From: Deinococcus taeanensis
Lineage (GTDB): Bacteria; Deinococcota; Deinococci; Deinococcales; Deinococcaceae
DNA length: 64,000 bases
Assembly: GCF_020229735.1 (NCBI RefSeq)
Contig: NZ_CP083455.1
Span: forward strand, 103,501-167,500
Direction of reading: 5' to 3'
Position numbers and translations under genes: made by a program. Under the pieces are notes generated by a model. That model saw only the letters and a list, made by a program, of their open reading frames with translations, was not told the origin of the DNA and ran no database searches. Below, piece after piece: positions 11,919 to 24,529 of the stretch. Position 1 is the first letter of the stretch; each line of letters begins with the position of its first letter.

Positions 11919-13964
11919 ATGACCGCCCTGACGCGCGACGTACTGCTCACCTGCCCCCTGGACTGCCCGGATGCCTGCCGCCTGAAAGTCACCCTCACAC
12001 GCGGCGAGGATTCCCGCACCGGGCAGGTCAGCGAGCGCCTGAGCAAGGTCACCGGGGACCCCGACCATCCCTTCACGCGTGGCTTTGCCTGCGCCAAGAC
12101 CGTGCATTACCCCGCCCGCGCCAATCACCCGGACCGGCCGCTGTACCCCCTGCGGCGCGTGAACCCCAAGACCGACCCGGCGCCCATCTGGGCGCGCGTC
12201 ACCTGGGATGAGGCGCTCGACGACATCGCGGCGCGCCTGAAAACCCTGCTGGACACCCGCGGCCCGGGTTCCATCCTGCGCTACAACTACGCCGGCACCA
12301 TGGGCCTGCGTGAAGGCACCCACGTTCACGCCTTTTTTCGCGCGCTCGGCACGCCGGAACTGGATGAAACCATCTGCGCTACGGCCGGCACTGAAGCCTG
12401 GAGCCTGGGGTACGGCAGCCGGTACGCCGTGGAGCCCGCCGACGTGGCGCACGCCCGGCTGATCGTGCTGTGGGGCATCAACAGCCTCTCCACCAACAGC
12501 CACCTCACGCCGCACCTGACCGCCGCGCGCAAGGCCGGTGCCCGGATCGTGTGCGTCGACCCGTACCGCAACCGCACCGCCGCCTTTGCCGACGAGCACC
12601 TGAAGATCAGACCCGGAACGGACGCCGCCCTGGCCCTCGGCGTGATGCACGAGCTGTTCACGCACGGCTGGACGGACGACGCGTACATTGCCGAGGCCAC
12701 CACCGGCATCGAGGACCTCCGCGCCGAGGCGCTGGCGTGGACGCCGGAACGCACCGCGCAGGTCACCGGCCTGAACGCCGACACCATTCGGGCGTTCGCC
12801 CGCGCGATCGGCACCACGCGCCCCACGTACATCCGCGTGGGGTACGGCATGACCCGCCATGAACACGGCGGCACCAACCTGCGCGCCGTCACCCTGATTC
12901 CGGCCCTGACCGGCGACTGGCGCGTCCGCGGGGGCGGATGCACCCTGAGCAGCAGCGGCGCATTCAAGCTCAACCGCGCCCGTCTGGGCGCCGCGCACCT
13001 CATTCAGCCCAGCACCCCGCACGTGAACATGAACGAACTGGCCGGCGCCCTGCGGCCCGAGGCAGGGTTCGGCGCCACGTTCATCTACAACTGCAACCCG
13101 GCCGTGGTGGCCCCGGACGCCGGCCGCGTCCGCGCCGGCCTGCAACGCGACGACCTGCTGGTCGTGGTGCTTGAGCAGGCCCTGACCGAAACGGCCCGCC
13201 TGGCCGACTACCTGCTGCCGGCCACCACCTTCGCCGAGCACGCGGACCTGTACACCAGCTACGGCCACCACCACCTCGGGTACAACCCCGTGGCCATCGA
13301 CGCACCGGGGGAGGCGCGTCCCAACTCCTGGGTCTTTCAGGCACTCGCGCGGCGCCTGGGCATCACGGAACCCAGCGTGTACTGGAGCATGGATGACCTG
13401 CTGGACGAACTGCTGCGCACGGACCATCCTCACCTCGCGGGCATCACACCGGAACGCATCAAGACCGAAGGCAGCGTGCCCCTGAACCTTCCGGACACCT
13501 TTCTGCCCTACGCGCACGGCGCGGACACCCCCAGCGGCCGGGTGCAGCTCAGCCCGGCGCCGCAGCACCGCGAGCCGCAGGCCCAGCTGAACGCCGCGTA
13601 CCCCGTGCGGCTGATCACGCCGCCCGCGCATCATTTCCTGAACAGCACCTACGGTCTGCTGGAGAACCTCAACCGCGCCGAGGGCAGCGAACCGCACGTT
13701 CTCGTGCACCCCGAGGACGCCGAGGCGTACGGCCTGACCGATGACGCCTACGCTCACCTGCAGTCTGAGGTGGGCGCCGTGCGGCGCCGCGTGAAGCTCA
13801 GCGAGGCCACGCAGCCCGGTACGGCCGTCGTGGAGGGCACCTGGTGGGGGCTTAGCGCCCCGGACGGACGCAGCATCAATGAACTGACCGCGCAGACCCT
13901 CACGGACCTGGGGGGTGGCAGCACCTTCCACAACACCCGGGTGCGCCTGACGCCCGCCTCCTGA
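11919..13964 (+). CDS. Molybdopterin-dependent oxidoreductase
   Basis: 681 residues. The N-terminus has a [4Fe-4S] site: C12-x3-C16-x3-C20 and C58 (GFACAKT). It is followed by the molybdopterin oxidoreductase domain (SILRYNYAGTMG, ARLIVLWGINSLSTNSH, GGTNLRAVTLIPALTG) and a C-terminal molydopterin-dinucleotide-binding beta-barrel (RLITPPAHHFLNSTYGL, VHPEDAEAYGL). No Tat signal is present, so it should be cytoplasmic. The substrate is unknown; the family includes formate dehydrogenases and assimilatory nitrate reductases. It stands alone, with no electron-transfer partner next to it. A TAGACT box 6 nt upstream fixes the start. Confidence 0.92.
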   Translation: MTALTRDVLLTCPLDCPDACRLKVTLTRGEDSRTGQVSERLSKVTGDPDHPFTRGFACAKTVHYPARANHPDRPLYPLRRVNPKTDPAPIWARVTWDEALDDIAARLKTLLDTRGPGSILRYNYAGTMGLREGTHVHAFFRALGTPELDETICATAGTEAWSLGYGSRYAVEPADVAHARLIVLWGINSLSTNSHLTPHLTAARKAGARIVCVDPYRNRTAAFADEHLKIRPGTDAALALGVMHELFTHGWTDDAYIAEATTGIEDLRAEALAWTPERTAQVTGLNADTIRAFARAIGTTRPTYIRVGYGMTRHEHGGTNLRAVTLIPALTGDWRVRGGGCTLSSSGAFKLNRARLGAAHLIQPSTPHVNMNELAGALRPEAGFGATFIYNCNPAVVAPDAGRVRAGLQRDDLLVVVLEQALTETARLADYLLPATTFAEHADLYTSYGHHHLGYNPVAIDAPGEARPNSWVFQALARRLGITEPSVYWSMDDLLDELLRTDHPHLAGITPERIKTEGSVPLNLPDTFLPYAHGADTPSGRVQLSPAPQHREPQAQLNAAYPVRLITPPAHHFLNSTYGLLENLNRAEGSEPHVLVHPEDAEAYGLTDDAYAHLQSEVGAVRRRVKLSEATQPGTAVVEGTWWGLSAPDGRSINELTAQTLTDLGGGSTFHNTRVRLTPAS

Positions 13965-14120
13965 TCCCCGGCCCATTTGTGACCACCGCGCCCGTCTCCC
14001 GGTGCCTGGATGCGCGCCGTGCTGCGCCCACTGTTCCGCTGCGGCTCATCCGTGGTGTTTCTCGCGGCCCGCTGGTGGGAACGGGGCGCCGGTGCACCTG
14101 AATTCACTCTGTTGCAGCGC

Positions 14121-14480
14121 CTACCCGGTCGCCACCATCGCCTTCCAGCCCTCAAGGTCCTCTCCAACCGTCAGGTGTTTGCCGGCCCGCACGAGCGGCA
14201 GGCGCAGCAGCTCCGGATCATCGATCACCTTGGCGATCACGCCGTCTTCGGTGGTGCGCAGGTAGGCGAGGTTGCTGCGTTCGTACGCCTTGCCGTCCAG
14301 ATCCAGCAGGGCGTTCAGGCCGTACTTCTGCACGAAGCGGCTCAGTTCTCCCTTCGCGATGGGCCGTTCTTTGAGATCCACGAAGTGAATCTTGATCTTC
14401 CGTTCCTTGAAGAACCGTTCGGCGGCGCGGGTCTCCTTGTTTTTGCGCGTACCGAAGATCTGCACCTGCAGGTCACTCAT
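14121..14480 (-). CDS. ArsC/Spx-family protein lacking all cysteines
   Basis: 119 residues with the ArsC/Spx thioredoxin-like fold pattern: a beta strand VQIFGTRKNKETRAAERFF, a helix, VDLKERPIAKGELSRFVQKY, and C-terminal PELLRLPLVRAGKHLTVGED (Arg-containing LPLVR loop). In arsenate reductases and Spx the first loop carries the redox Cys; here that position is Asn (RKNKET) and the protein has no Cys at all. Redox chemistry is therefore excluded, and a binding or regulatory role like that of Spx with RNA polymerase is only an inference. TACACT lies 6 nt before the ATG. Confidence 0.85.
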   Translation of the reverse strand: MSDLQVQIFGTRKNKETRAAERFFKERKIKIHFVDLKERPIAKGELSRFVQKYGLNALLDLDGKAYERSNLAYLRTTEDGVIAKVIDDPELLRLPLVRAGKHLTVGEDLEGWKAMVATG

Positions 14481-14486
14481 GCGGCA

Positions 14487-14492
14487 AGTGTA
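14487..14492 (-). promoter_or_regulatory. -10 box TACACT, leaderless type
   Basis: Minus-strand TACACT, 6 nt before the ATG of the ArsC/Spx-like gene. Confidence 0.6.
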
Positions 14493-14586
14493 GCCCCGGC
14501 GGAGAACGCGGGTACGGCCGCGGGGAAGGCGTGCGGCAGGGGGCGCTCCACGGCGTCCTGTCAGCAGAGGGGCCTTCCAAAAGGGA

Positions 14587-14617
14587 CACTGGCCCTGAGG
14601 AGATCTCAGGGCCAGTG
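14587..14617 (-). terminator. Intrinsic terminator of ruvB
   Basis: A perfect 13-bp stem (CACTGGCCCTGAG and its complement, 5-nt loop). On the minus strand the stem is followed by TCCCTTTTGG. It lies 17 nt beyond the ruvB stop. Confidence 0.8.
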
Positions 14618-14634
14618 TGGTACCGCGCTGGGGG

Positions 14635-15630
14635 TCAGTTGGTGTAGAAGCCCAGGTCGTGGTCCCCGCCGCTGACCGGCAGGCCCAGGTGATCGTAGGC
14701 GTGCGCGGTGGCCACACGGCCGCGCGGGGTGCGTTTGATGAAGCCAAGCTGGATCAGGTAGGGCTCGTACACGTCCTCAAGCGTCAGGGAGTCCTCACTG
14801 ATGGCTGTGGCCAGGGTGTCCACGCCGACCGGGCCGCCCGAGAAGCGGTGAATGAGGGTTTCCAGGTACTTCTTGTCGCGGTCGTCCAGGCCGGCGCTGT
14901 CGAGGCCCAGCCGGTCGAGGGCGTCCTGCGCGCGCGGCAGTTCGATGGTGGTTTCACCAGCCACATCGGCGTAATCGCGCACGCGGCGGAGCAGGCGCTT
15001 GGCGATGCGCATGGTGCCGCGGGCGCGGGCTCCGATCTCCACGGCGGATTCCTCGGTCAGGCCGAACCCCAGCAGGCGGGCGTCACGCATGAGGTTCACG
15101 CCGATCTCCTCGGGCGTGTAGTACTCCAGGTGCTCGATGATCCCGAAGCGGCTGCGCATGGGCGCGGTGATCAGGCCGGGGCGGGTGGTGGCGCCCACCA
15201 GCGTGAAGCGGGGCAGGGGCAGCTCGATGGTGCGGGCTGCCGGGCCCTGACCGAGCACGATGTCGAGTTTGAAGTCCTCCATGGCCGGGTAGAGGTGTTC
15301 TTCGGCCACGCGGCCCAGGCGGTGTATCTCGTCGATGAACAGGACGTCGCCTTCCTCAAGGCTGTTGGTGAGGATGGCGGCGAGGTCGCCGGGTTTCTCG
15401 ATGGCGGGGCCGGACGTCACGCGGATGTTCACGCCAAGTTCCGCGGCGATGATGTGGGCCAGGGTTGTTTTGCCCAGTCCGGGTGGGCCGAACAGCAGGG
15501 TGTGGTCGAGCGCTTCCTTGCGGCCCCGGGCGGCCTGGAGGTACACGCCGAGTTTCTCCTTGAGGCGTTCCTGCCCGACGTACTCTGTCAGGGTCTTGGG
15601 CCGCAGGGCGGCGTCGAGCGGTTCAGTCAT
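14635..15630 (-). CDS. ruvB: Holliday junction branch migration ATPase RuvB
   Basis: 331 residues, normal length. The opening is [19 protein letters not shown]; Walker A GPPGLGKT is at residues 48-55, Walker B is in [10 protein letters not shown], sensor motifs are in [20 protein letters not shown], and the C-terminal winged helix ends with [19 protein letters not shown]. RuvB drives branch migration of Holliday junctions with RuvA in the cytoplasm during recombination repair. ruvA is not adjacent; ruvC lies far away in this window at 62487, so the ruv genes are dispersed. TAGACT is 7 nt before the ATG. Confidence 0.98.
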   Translation of the reverse strand: MTEPLDAALRPKTLTEYVGQERLKEKLGVYLQAARGRKEALDHTLLFGPPGLGKTTLAHIIAAELGVNIRVTSGPAIEKPGDLAAILTNSLEEGDVLFIDEIHRLGRVAEEHLYPAMEDFKLDIVLGQGPAARTIELPLPRFTLVGATTRPGLITAPMRSRFGIIEHLEYYTPEEIGVNLMRDARLLGFGLTEESAVEIGARARGTMRIAKRLLRRVRDYADVAGETTIELPRAQDALDRLGLDSAGLDDRDKKYLETLIHRFSGGPVGVDTLATAISEDSLTLEDVYEPYLIQLGFIKRTPRGRVATAHAYDHLGLPVSGGDHDLGFYTN

Positions 15631-15637
15631 AGCAGAG

Positions 15638-15643
15638 AGTCTA
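15638..15643 (-). promoter_or_regulatory. -10 box TAGACT of ruvB, leaderless type
   Basis: Minus-strand TAGACT, 7 nt before the ruvB ATG. Confidence 0.65.
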
Positions 15644-15716
15644 GCGTAAATTCGCTGTGAGCGGAATATTGCTCCTACAATTTGTGCTCAGTCGGTGTTC
15701 TGTACGCGCCAGGCTC

Positions 15717-16418
15717 TCAGTTCGCGTACTGCCGGATCAGACCCGGCAGATCCCGGTCCAGTGCGCCACTCACCACGTCCGTGTTCCCGTATACCCTCAC
15801 GAACCGGCCCTGGCCGTCCACGACACTCACCTGATCCCCGTGAATCCGCGCCGCCACGGCTGCCGCCGCCCCCACAGCCTGGGCGTTCGCCGCGCCGCTC
15901 GCCGTGGCGCCACCCTGCGCCGCGCCCGTGTGCGCGCTGTGATCCTCTGCCGGCAGGGGCGCCACGTTCGCCACGAACATCGTCCGCGCCGCGTCATCAA
16001 TCACGCTGGCCTGCCCGGTCAGACCCGTGAACGCCGGATCAAACCGGTCCAGATACGCCCGCATCACGGCCGGCGTATCGTGGCCCGGATCCACGGTAAT
16101 GAACTGCACCTGCACCTTCGCGCGCTGCGCCTCACTCAGCGCCGCGTAGGTGTTCTTCAGACTTGCCAGGGTTGCCGGGCACACGTCCGGGCAGCGGACG
16201 AACCCGAAGAACACCAGCCGCACCCGCCCGTCGGCCTGCGCCAGAGTGGCCGGGGTTCCCCGGTCACTGACGAGCCTCAGCACCGGCAGAGGCGTGGGCG
16301 ACTCCAGTGCCTCGCCCGCCTGCACCGCTGGACTGACCCGCCGGAACAGCAGCAGTCCGCCCAGCACCGCTGCCACCACCAGAAGCACCGCTGTCAGCCA
16401 TTTCGAGAACCCCGTCAT
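15717..16418 (-). CDS. SCO1/SenC-family copper chaperone
   Basis: 233 residues with an N-terminal membrane anchor (residues 8-25) and an extracytoplasmic thioredoxin-like domain. The copper-binding CPDVC motif is at 76-80 within VFFGFVRCPDVCPATL, and the distal conserved His is probably the one in ARIHGDQVSVVDGQG. Sco proteins deliver copper to the CuA centre of cytochrome oxidase subunit II. It lies directly downstream of the coxB-coxAC genes on the same strand, but has its own TACCCT box 6 nt before the ATG and is separated from them by a terminator. A low-complexity Ala/Gly insert (~residues 160-185) is unusual. Confidence 0.92.
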   Translation of the reverse strand: MTGFSKWLTAVLLVVAAVLGGLLLFRRVSPAVQAGEALESPTPLPVLRLVSDRGTPATLAQADGRVRLVFFGFVRCPDVCPATLASLKNTYAALSEAQRAKVQVQFITVDPGHDTPAVMRAYLDRFDPAFTGLTGQASVIDDAARTMFVANVAPLPAEDHSAHTGAAQGGATASGAANAQAVGAAAAVAARIHGDQVSVVDGQGRFVRVYGNTDVVSGALDRDLPGLIRQYAN

Positions 16419-16424
16419 GCGTTC

Positions 16425-16430
16425 AGGGTA
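16425..16430 (-). promoter_or_regulatory. -10 box TACCCT of the sco gene, leaderless type
   Basis: Minus-strand TACCCT, 6 nt before the ATG at 16418. Confidence 0.5.
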
Positions 16431-16547
16431 GGGGAGAGGCGAGGGGTGGCGTGTCCCACACGCCGCGCCTGGCGGGAAGCCGGACGGCCGCTCCGGCGGC
16501 GCCCAGCCTGCCTGCTGACTTCACTGCCGAAGGACCGCCAGAAAAAA

Positions 16548-16567
16548 GGACGCCCGCAAGGGCGTCC
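16548..16567 (-). terminator. Intrinsic terminator of the cox operon
   Basis: 8-bp GC-rich stem (GGACGCCC and GGGCGTCC, loop GCAA). On the minus strand it is followed by a run of six T, a textbook terminator just after the coxAC stop. Confidence 0.88.
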
Positions 16568-16588
16568 CTTTCTTTGAAGGCGGGAGCT

Positions 16589-19041
<2,453 letters not shown>

Positions 19042-19045
<4 letters not shown>

Positions 19046-20268
19046 TGGGTGCCTCCGTTGGCGGCCGCGCCATTCACAGGCGTGTTCCGCCAGTAGTCCG
19101 CTTCCTCCGGCAGTTTGAGGCTGCGCAGGTACGCGGCGATGTCGTCGATTTCAGTGTCGGTGAGGACGCCGCCCTTGGCTTTCTTGCCCTGCACGACGTA
19201 CTCGCTGCCGTCGTAGGTGGGCATCAGGGCGCCGGGCTTGACCAGGGGGCTGTGCTTGATCCAGGCGTGCAGCGCCGCAGCGGCTTTTTCATCCGTCCAC
19301 TGGGCAGGCGTCATGGCTTCCCACATGCCGGCGCCCAGCGTGCGGCGCGTTCCAAAGAAACTCAGGTCCGGTCCCGCAGCCCCGTTGGCGGGCGTGCCCT
19401 GCACACGGTGGCAGCTGGCGCACGCCAGCGCGCCGGTGCTCGCCTTGCCCTGCATGAACAGCGCGTAGCCGCGCGCCTCGGCGCTGCCAGGCGCCGGTTC
19501 GGGGGCGCGGTAGGCTTTCATGGCGGCGAGGGTGGCCTCGTAGCGCGCCTGGTCCAGAGCGATGACCTTGTAGCGCATGTTGGCGTGGCTCGCGCCGCAC
19601 AGCTGCGAGCAGTTGCCCTGGTACGCCCCGGCGCGGTTCGTGTCGACCTGCCAGGTTTTCTTCACGGCGGGCATCGCGGCGCGCTGACCGCCGATGTTCG
19701 GCGCCCAGAAGCCGTGAATAACGTCGCCGCTGGTCACGGTGAGCGCCACGGACTGCCGGGTGGGCATCAGCATCTCGTTGCCGTTGGTGACCACGCCGCC
19801 CGCATTGGCCGTCGTTTCCGGGTACGCGAAGTTCCACCAGAACTGGCGGGCCAGAATGTCGATCTTCACCGCCTGGTTGGGCGTGGGGTTCAGGATTGCC
19901 ATGGAACGCACCGTGAGCACACTCAGCAGGATCACGATCACGACGGGCACGGCCACCAGGATCGTCTCGAGCTTGTTGTTCCCGTGGAACTGTGCGGGCG
20001 GCGCGTCGTGCCGGTCCTCACGGAACTTCTGCACCGTATGGAACAGGGCGTACGACACACCCACGAAAATGATGATCGAAAGGGCGATGGCCCAGACGCT
20101 CATCCAGAACATCTCCCGGTTGTACGCTGAGGACATGTCCCCGATGCTCAGCGACCGGCTGACCTGCTGGCAGCCGGTGAGCAGGGTCACGCCGAGAGTC
20201 GCCGCGATCGGCAGCGCCTGCCGGGCTCGCCTCCGTATGCCGCTATGGCGGTGTGTGATGGTGTTCAA
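19042..20268 (-). CDS. Cytochrome c oxidase subunit II with C-terminal cytochrome c domain (caa3 type)
   Basis: 408 residues from a TTG start. A lipoprotein-like signal with LTGC (Cys 33) precedes two membrane helices, a cupredoxin domain with the CuA ligands in [12 protein letters not shown], and a cytochrome c domain with heme site CASCH and probable Met ligand near [10 protein letters not shown]. It takes electrons from the cytochrome bc complex and passes them to subunit I. TTG at 20268 was chosen because AAAGGAGCG lies just upstream (20272-20280) and no better start fits; the open frame upstream has no family resemblance. First gene of the cox operon. Confidence 0.95.
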
Positions 20269-20291
20269 CGTCGCTCCTTTCCTCTGCTTGC

Positions 20292-20325
20292 AGTCTAAAG
20301 CGTCACGCAGGACTCTGCGTGTCAA
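20292..20325 (-). promoter_or_regulatory. coxB promoter region with an inverted repeat
   Basis: Minus strand: a -10 TAGACT (20292-20297) about 24 nt before the TTG start and a TTGACA (20320-20325). The spacing between them is 22 nt, too wide for a standard promoter. The gap holds a perfect inverted repeat CACGCAG-GACT-CTGCGTG (20304-20321) overlapping the TTGACA edge. It may be an operator for a regulator of the oxidase. Confidence 0.5.
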
Positions 20326-20486
20326 GCGGGGTCGCCCAGCGCAGTCCGCGTTCAGGCATTCCGTCCGCATTCTACCGACCGGTCAGGCATACCCCCCATG
20401 AGACCAGATGAGCTGCGGGCAAGTGTCCTGACCACGGTGCAACCAGTCTTCATGATGCGCTCTCCGGGACCCCGGCAGACCGACCC

Positions 20487-20535
20487 GGCAGACAACGCCC
20501 CAGAAGGCCTGTTTCCTTCCGGGGCGTTGTCTGCC
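20487..20535 (-). terminator. Large hairpin after ctaB
   Basis: A 15-bp perfect outer stem (GGCAGACAACGCCCC and complement) plus an inner GAAGG/CCTTC extension. It lies just beyond the ctaB stop, with no U-tract. Confidence 0.65.
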
Positions 20536-20547
20536 CGACGCTAAACC

Positions 20548-21470
20548 CTACAGGTGCGCGAACACCACGCGGTCCACGGTGGCCGCCACAAACAGCAGGG
20601 CCAGATACAGCATGGAGTACAGGTACAGCGGAACCGCCACGCGGCGCTCGACCGCGTGACCCGCCATCACGTGCCGGTACAGCCGCCACGACAGCACCAG
20701 CAGCCACGCGCCCAGGGCCGCGCCCGACGTGAAGTAGATGATTCCCACCTCGTGCAGCAGCACCGGCATCAGCGAGAGCACCACCGTGTAGATCGCGTAC
20801 AGGCCGATCTGGGCGACCGTGAGCTTGTCCCCGTGGACCACCGGCAGCATCGGAATTCCCACCTCGCGGTACTCATCTTTGATCATCAGCGCCAGCGCCC
20901 AGAAGTGTACTGGGGTCCAGAAGAAGATGATCGCGAACAGAAACCACGCGAACAGGTTCAGGTCGCCCGTGACGGCTGCCCAGCCCACCAGCGGCGGAAA
21001 GCACCCTGCGGCACCGCCCAGCACGATGTTATGCCACGTGTTGCGCTTGAGCACCTGTGTGTACAGCACCACGTACGTCAGGAACCCCGCCAGGCTCATC
21101 CAGGCACTCAGCGGCGTGGCCCACACCCACAGCATCGCGAAGGAGAGCAGCTGCAGGGCTGCCCCGAACGCCGCGGCGTCCCGCGTGCTGATCAGGCCGC
21201 TGGTGGTGGGCCGCTTAGCGGTGCGGGCCATTTTCAGGTCAATGTCCCGGTCGATGATCATGTTGAACACGCCCGCCGACCCGGCCGAGGCGTACCCGGC
21301 GACACTCACAACCAGCAGCAGCCAGCCGCCCGGCCAGCCGCGCGCAGCCATGAACATCGCTGTGACGGTCGTCCAGAGCAGCAGGCTGATGACCTTGGGT
21401 TTCGTCAGGGACAGGTAATCCCGCCAGGTGGCGCGCGCCTGGGGTTCGGCGATCAGGGTCTTGGGGGTGG

Positions 21471-21474
<4 letters not shown>
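20548..21474 (-). CDS. ctaB: Protoheme IX farnesyltransferase (heme O synthase)
   Basis: 308 residues, a polytopic UbiA-family prenyltransferase with about nine membrane helices. The first Asp-rich motif is around [19 protein letters not shown]. The opening [19 protein letters not shown] is typical of CtaB/COX10. It attaches farnesyl to heme B to give heme O for the oxidase. The start ATG overlaps the ctaA stop (ATGA), so ctaA and ctaB form one operon in pathway-reverse order. A large hairpin follows the gene. Confidence 0.96.
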
Positions 21475-22466
<992 letters not shown>

Positions 22467-22598
22467 CGTTACCATCCTCGCCGCCAGCGGCCCCCGGCGT
22501 GCAGGGTGCGGCGGTCAGCTGGCCTGCATTCTACCTGTCTCCTGCGGTAGAGGATTGTCCCCCGCGCCGCGCGGACACCTGCCCTGCGTGCCTCCACG

Positions 22599-22604
22599 TA
22601 CACT
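22599..22604 (+). promoter_or_regulatory. -10 box TACACT, near-leaderless
   Basis: TACACT lies 9 nt before the ATG at 22614. Confidence 0.5.
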
Positions 22605-22613
22605 GACCGGGAT

Positions 22614-23096
22614 ATGGCGGAAACCATCAACCAGTGGGCGGTCATCACGATCGTCCTGAGCGGACTGGCCCTGTGCGTGGGCGTGTACCTCATCCGGCGC
22701 GGCCTGCGCGAGGCCCACATGCGCGCCATGATCGTCGCCACCACCCTGGCCACCATCTTTCTGGTGCTGTACCTCACCCGGCTGGGCCTGGGGTACGAGA
22801 AAAAGTACGCGGGGCCCGACGCGTGGCGCGGGGCGTACTTCGCGCTGCTGATCAGCCACATCATCCTGGCCGCCGCCAACCTCCCCCTCGCCCTCGGCGC
22901 CCTGTGGAACGCCGTGCGGGGCCTGAAGGCCGCCGGGAACCTGGGGAACATCGACCTGCCGGCCGCCCGCGGGTACTTCAACCGCCACCGCGCCTGGGTG
23001 CGCTGGACCGTTCCCGTCTGGCTGTATGTCGCGGTGACCGGCTGGATCATCTACCTGGTGCTGGGCCGGTACGGAGAGGTCATCAAGGGCAGCTGA
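22614..23096 (+). CDS. DUF420 membrane protein (CtaM/YozB-like), likely oxidase assembly factor
   Basis: 160 residues with four membrane helices. Features that match DUF420 are [35 protein letters not shown] (His in the membrane) and [20 protein letters not shown] (two further His). In Bacillus the family member CtaM/YozB is needed for active heme-A oxidase. The position here, divergent from ctaA inside the oxidase block, fits the same role. The family call is from remembered sequence pattern; the function is an inference from context. Confidence 0.85.
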   Translation: MAETINQWAVITIVLSGLALCVGVYLIRRGLREAHMRAMIVATTLATIFLVLYLTRLGLGYEKKYAGPDAWRGAYFALLISHIILAAANLPLALGALWNAVRGLKAAGNLGNIDLPAARGYFNRHRAWVRWTVPVWLYVAVTGWIIYLVLGRYGEVIKGS

Positions 23097-23193
23097 GGGT
23101 CACGGTAAGCCTTGAGGGGTGCCCCAGGCCTGGAGCTGGCCGGGGCGCCCCTGTTCCGCGTGCAGGAACGCCCCGGGCAGGGCGCCGCGGACC

Positions 23194-23199
23194 TACACT
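23194..23199 (+). promoter_or_regulatory. -10 box TACACT, leaderless type
   Basis: TACACT lies 6 nt before the GTG at 23206. Confidence 0.6.
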
Positions 23200-23205
23200 C
23201 TCCCG

Positions 23206-24453
23206 GTGAGTGCCGCTCCCAACTCCGCCCCTGTGCGTGACGTCATGCAGTACCCGGAATTCCGGGCGATGCTGATTGCCGCGGTGACCAGCACCCTCGC
23301 GGGGCGCGCTGTAGCCCTGACCGTTGCCTATCAGCTGTACCAGCTGACCAGAGACCCCCTCACGCTGGGCCTGCTGGGCCTCGTGGAGGCAATCCCCGCC
23401 CTGAGCCTCGCGCTGCTGGGCGGCGTGGTCGCTGACCGCACCGACCGCCGGCGCATTCTGCTGGGGACCATCACGGTGGAGGTCGTGTGCGCCGCGCTGT
23501 TCGCGCTGTACGCCCCTCACGCCCCTTCGGGGGGAATCTGGCCCCTGCTGGCACTCATCTTCACGCTGGGTGTCGCGCGCGGTTTCTCCGATCCGGCCCT
23601 GCCGGCCTTCCAGGCGCAGGTGGTGCCGCGCGAGCTGCTGCTGCGCGCCAGTGCGTGGCGGTCCAGCGCGTGGCAGGCCGCCGCGATCATCGGCCCGGCG
23701 CTGGGCGGCGTGCTGTACGCCTCCCTGGGGCCGCAGGGTGCGTACGCTTTCGCGTGCGTGCTGTTCGTGGTGTCACTGGCGTGCGTGGCGATCGTGAAAA
23801 GCAAGGGCCGGCCCGCCTTCGCGGCCGGTGAACCGTTCGGGCAGAGCATCAAGGCCGGCCTCGCCTTCGTGATGGCCCGGCAGGTGCTGGTGGGCAGCAT
23901 GGCCCTGGACCTGTTCAGTGTGCTGTTCGGCGGCGCTGTGGCGCTGCTGCCGGTGTTCGCCAGCGACATCCTGAAGGTGGGACCCACCGGCCTCGGGGTG
24001 CTTGTCGCGGCGCCCAGCGTGGGCGCCCTGGGTGTGATGCTGTTCGCCACGCGCCGCCCCCCGGGCGAGAACGCGGGGCGCACCCTGCTGCTGGCCGTGG
24101 CCGGCTTCGGCGTGAGCATGGTGGTCTTCGGCCTGTCCGACAATCTGAGCCTCAGCGTGGCGGCGCTGGTCGCGGCCGGCGTGTTCGACGGAATCAGCAT
24201 GGTCATCCGCAGCGCCACCCTGCAGCTGAAAACCCCGGATCACATGCGGGGCCGCGTGAACGCCGTGAGCGGCATGTTCATCGGGGCCAGCAACGAACTG
24301 GGCGCTTTCGAAAGTGGCGTGGCCGCCCGGCTGCTCGGCACCGGCCGCAGCGTCTGGCTGGGCGGCCTCGTCACGCTGATCGTGGTGGCCGTCACCGCTG
24401 CGCTCGCCCCGGAACTGCGCGCCATGAACCTCGCCGACACCGGGGACGACTGA
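23206..24453 (+). CDS. MFS transporter, EntS/MFS_3-like exporter
   Basis: 415 residues, about 12 membrane helices. After a polar start [20 protein letters not shown] come the first helix and a [18 protein letters not shown] segment. The cytoplasmic loop 2-3 motif is [15 protein letters not shown] (the MFS GxxxDRxxRR signature). [20 protein letters not shown] is typical of the MFS_3 group that includes enterobactin exporter EntS. The substrate is unknown. The frame is open further upstream, but GTG 23206 with TACACT 6 nt ahead and the family-like N-terminus is the best start. Confidence 0.88.
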   Translation: MSAAPNSAPVRDVMQYPEFRAMLIAAVTSTLAGRAVALTVAYQLYQLTRDPLTLGLLGLVEAIPALSLALLGGVVADRTDRRRILLGTITVEVVCAALFALYAPHAPSGGIWPLLALIFTLGVARGFSDPALPAFQAQVVPRELLLRASAWRSSAWQAAAIIGPALGGVLYASLGPQGAYAFACVLFVVSLACVAIVKSKGRPAFAAGEPFGQSIKAGLAFVMARQVLVGSMALDLFSVLFGGAVALLPVFASDILKVGPTGLGVLVAAPSVGALGVMLFATRRPPGENAGRTLLLAVAGFGVSMVVFGLSDNLSLSVAALVAAGVFDGISMVIRSATLQLKTPDHMRGRVNAVSGMFIGASNELGAFESGVAARLLGTGRSVWLGGLVTLIVVAVTAALAPELRAMNLADTGDD

Positions 24454-24517
24454 GCGGACACCAGCCTGAGGCACTCCCGGCCGCGGGTTCCGGAGGTTGA
24501 GCGCCCAGCCCCTCTGC

Positions 24518-24523
24518 TACGCT
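24518..24523 (+). promoter_or_regulatory. -10 box TACGCT of panB, leaderless type
   Basis: TACGCT lies 6 nt before the panB ATG. Confidence 0.55.
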
Positions 24524-24529
24524 CCGGGG

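Noticed and set aside
11826..13976. 716-codon open frame antisense to the molybdopterin oxidoreductase
   Set aside because: No motif, and the opposite strand has a complete motif-bearing enzyme with a promoter.
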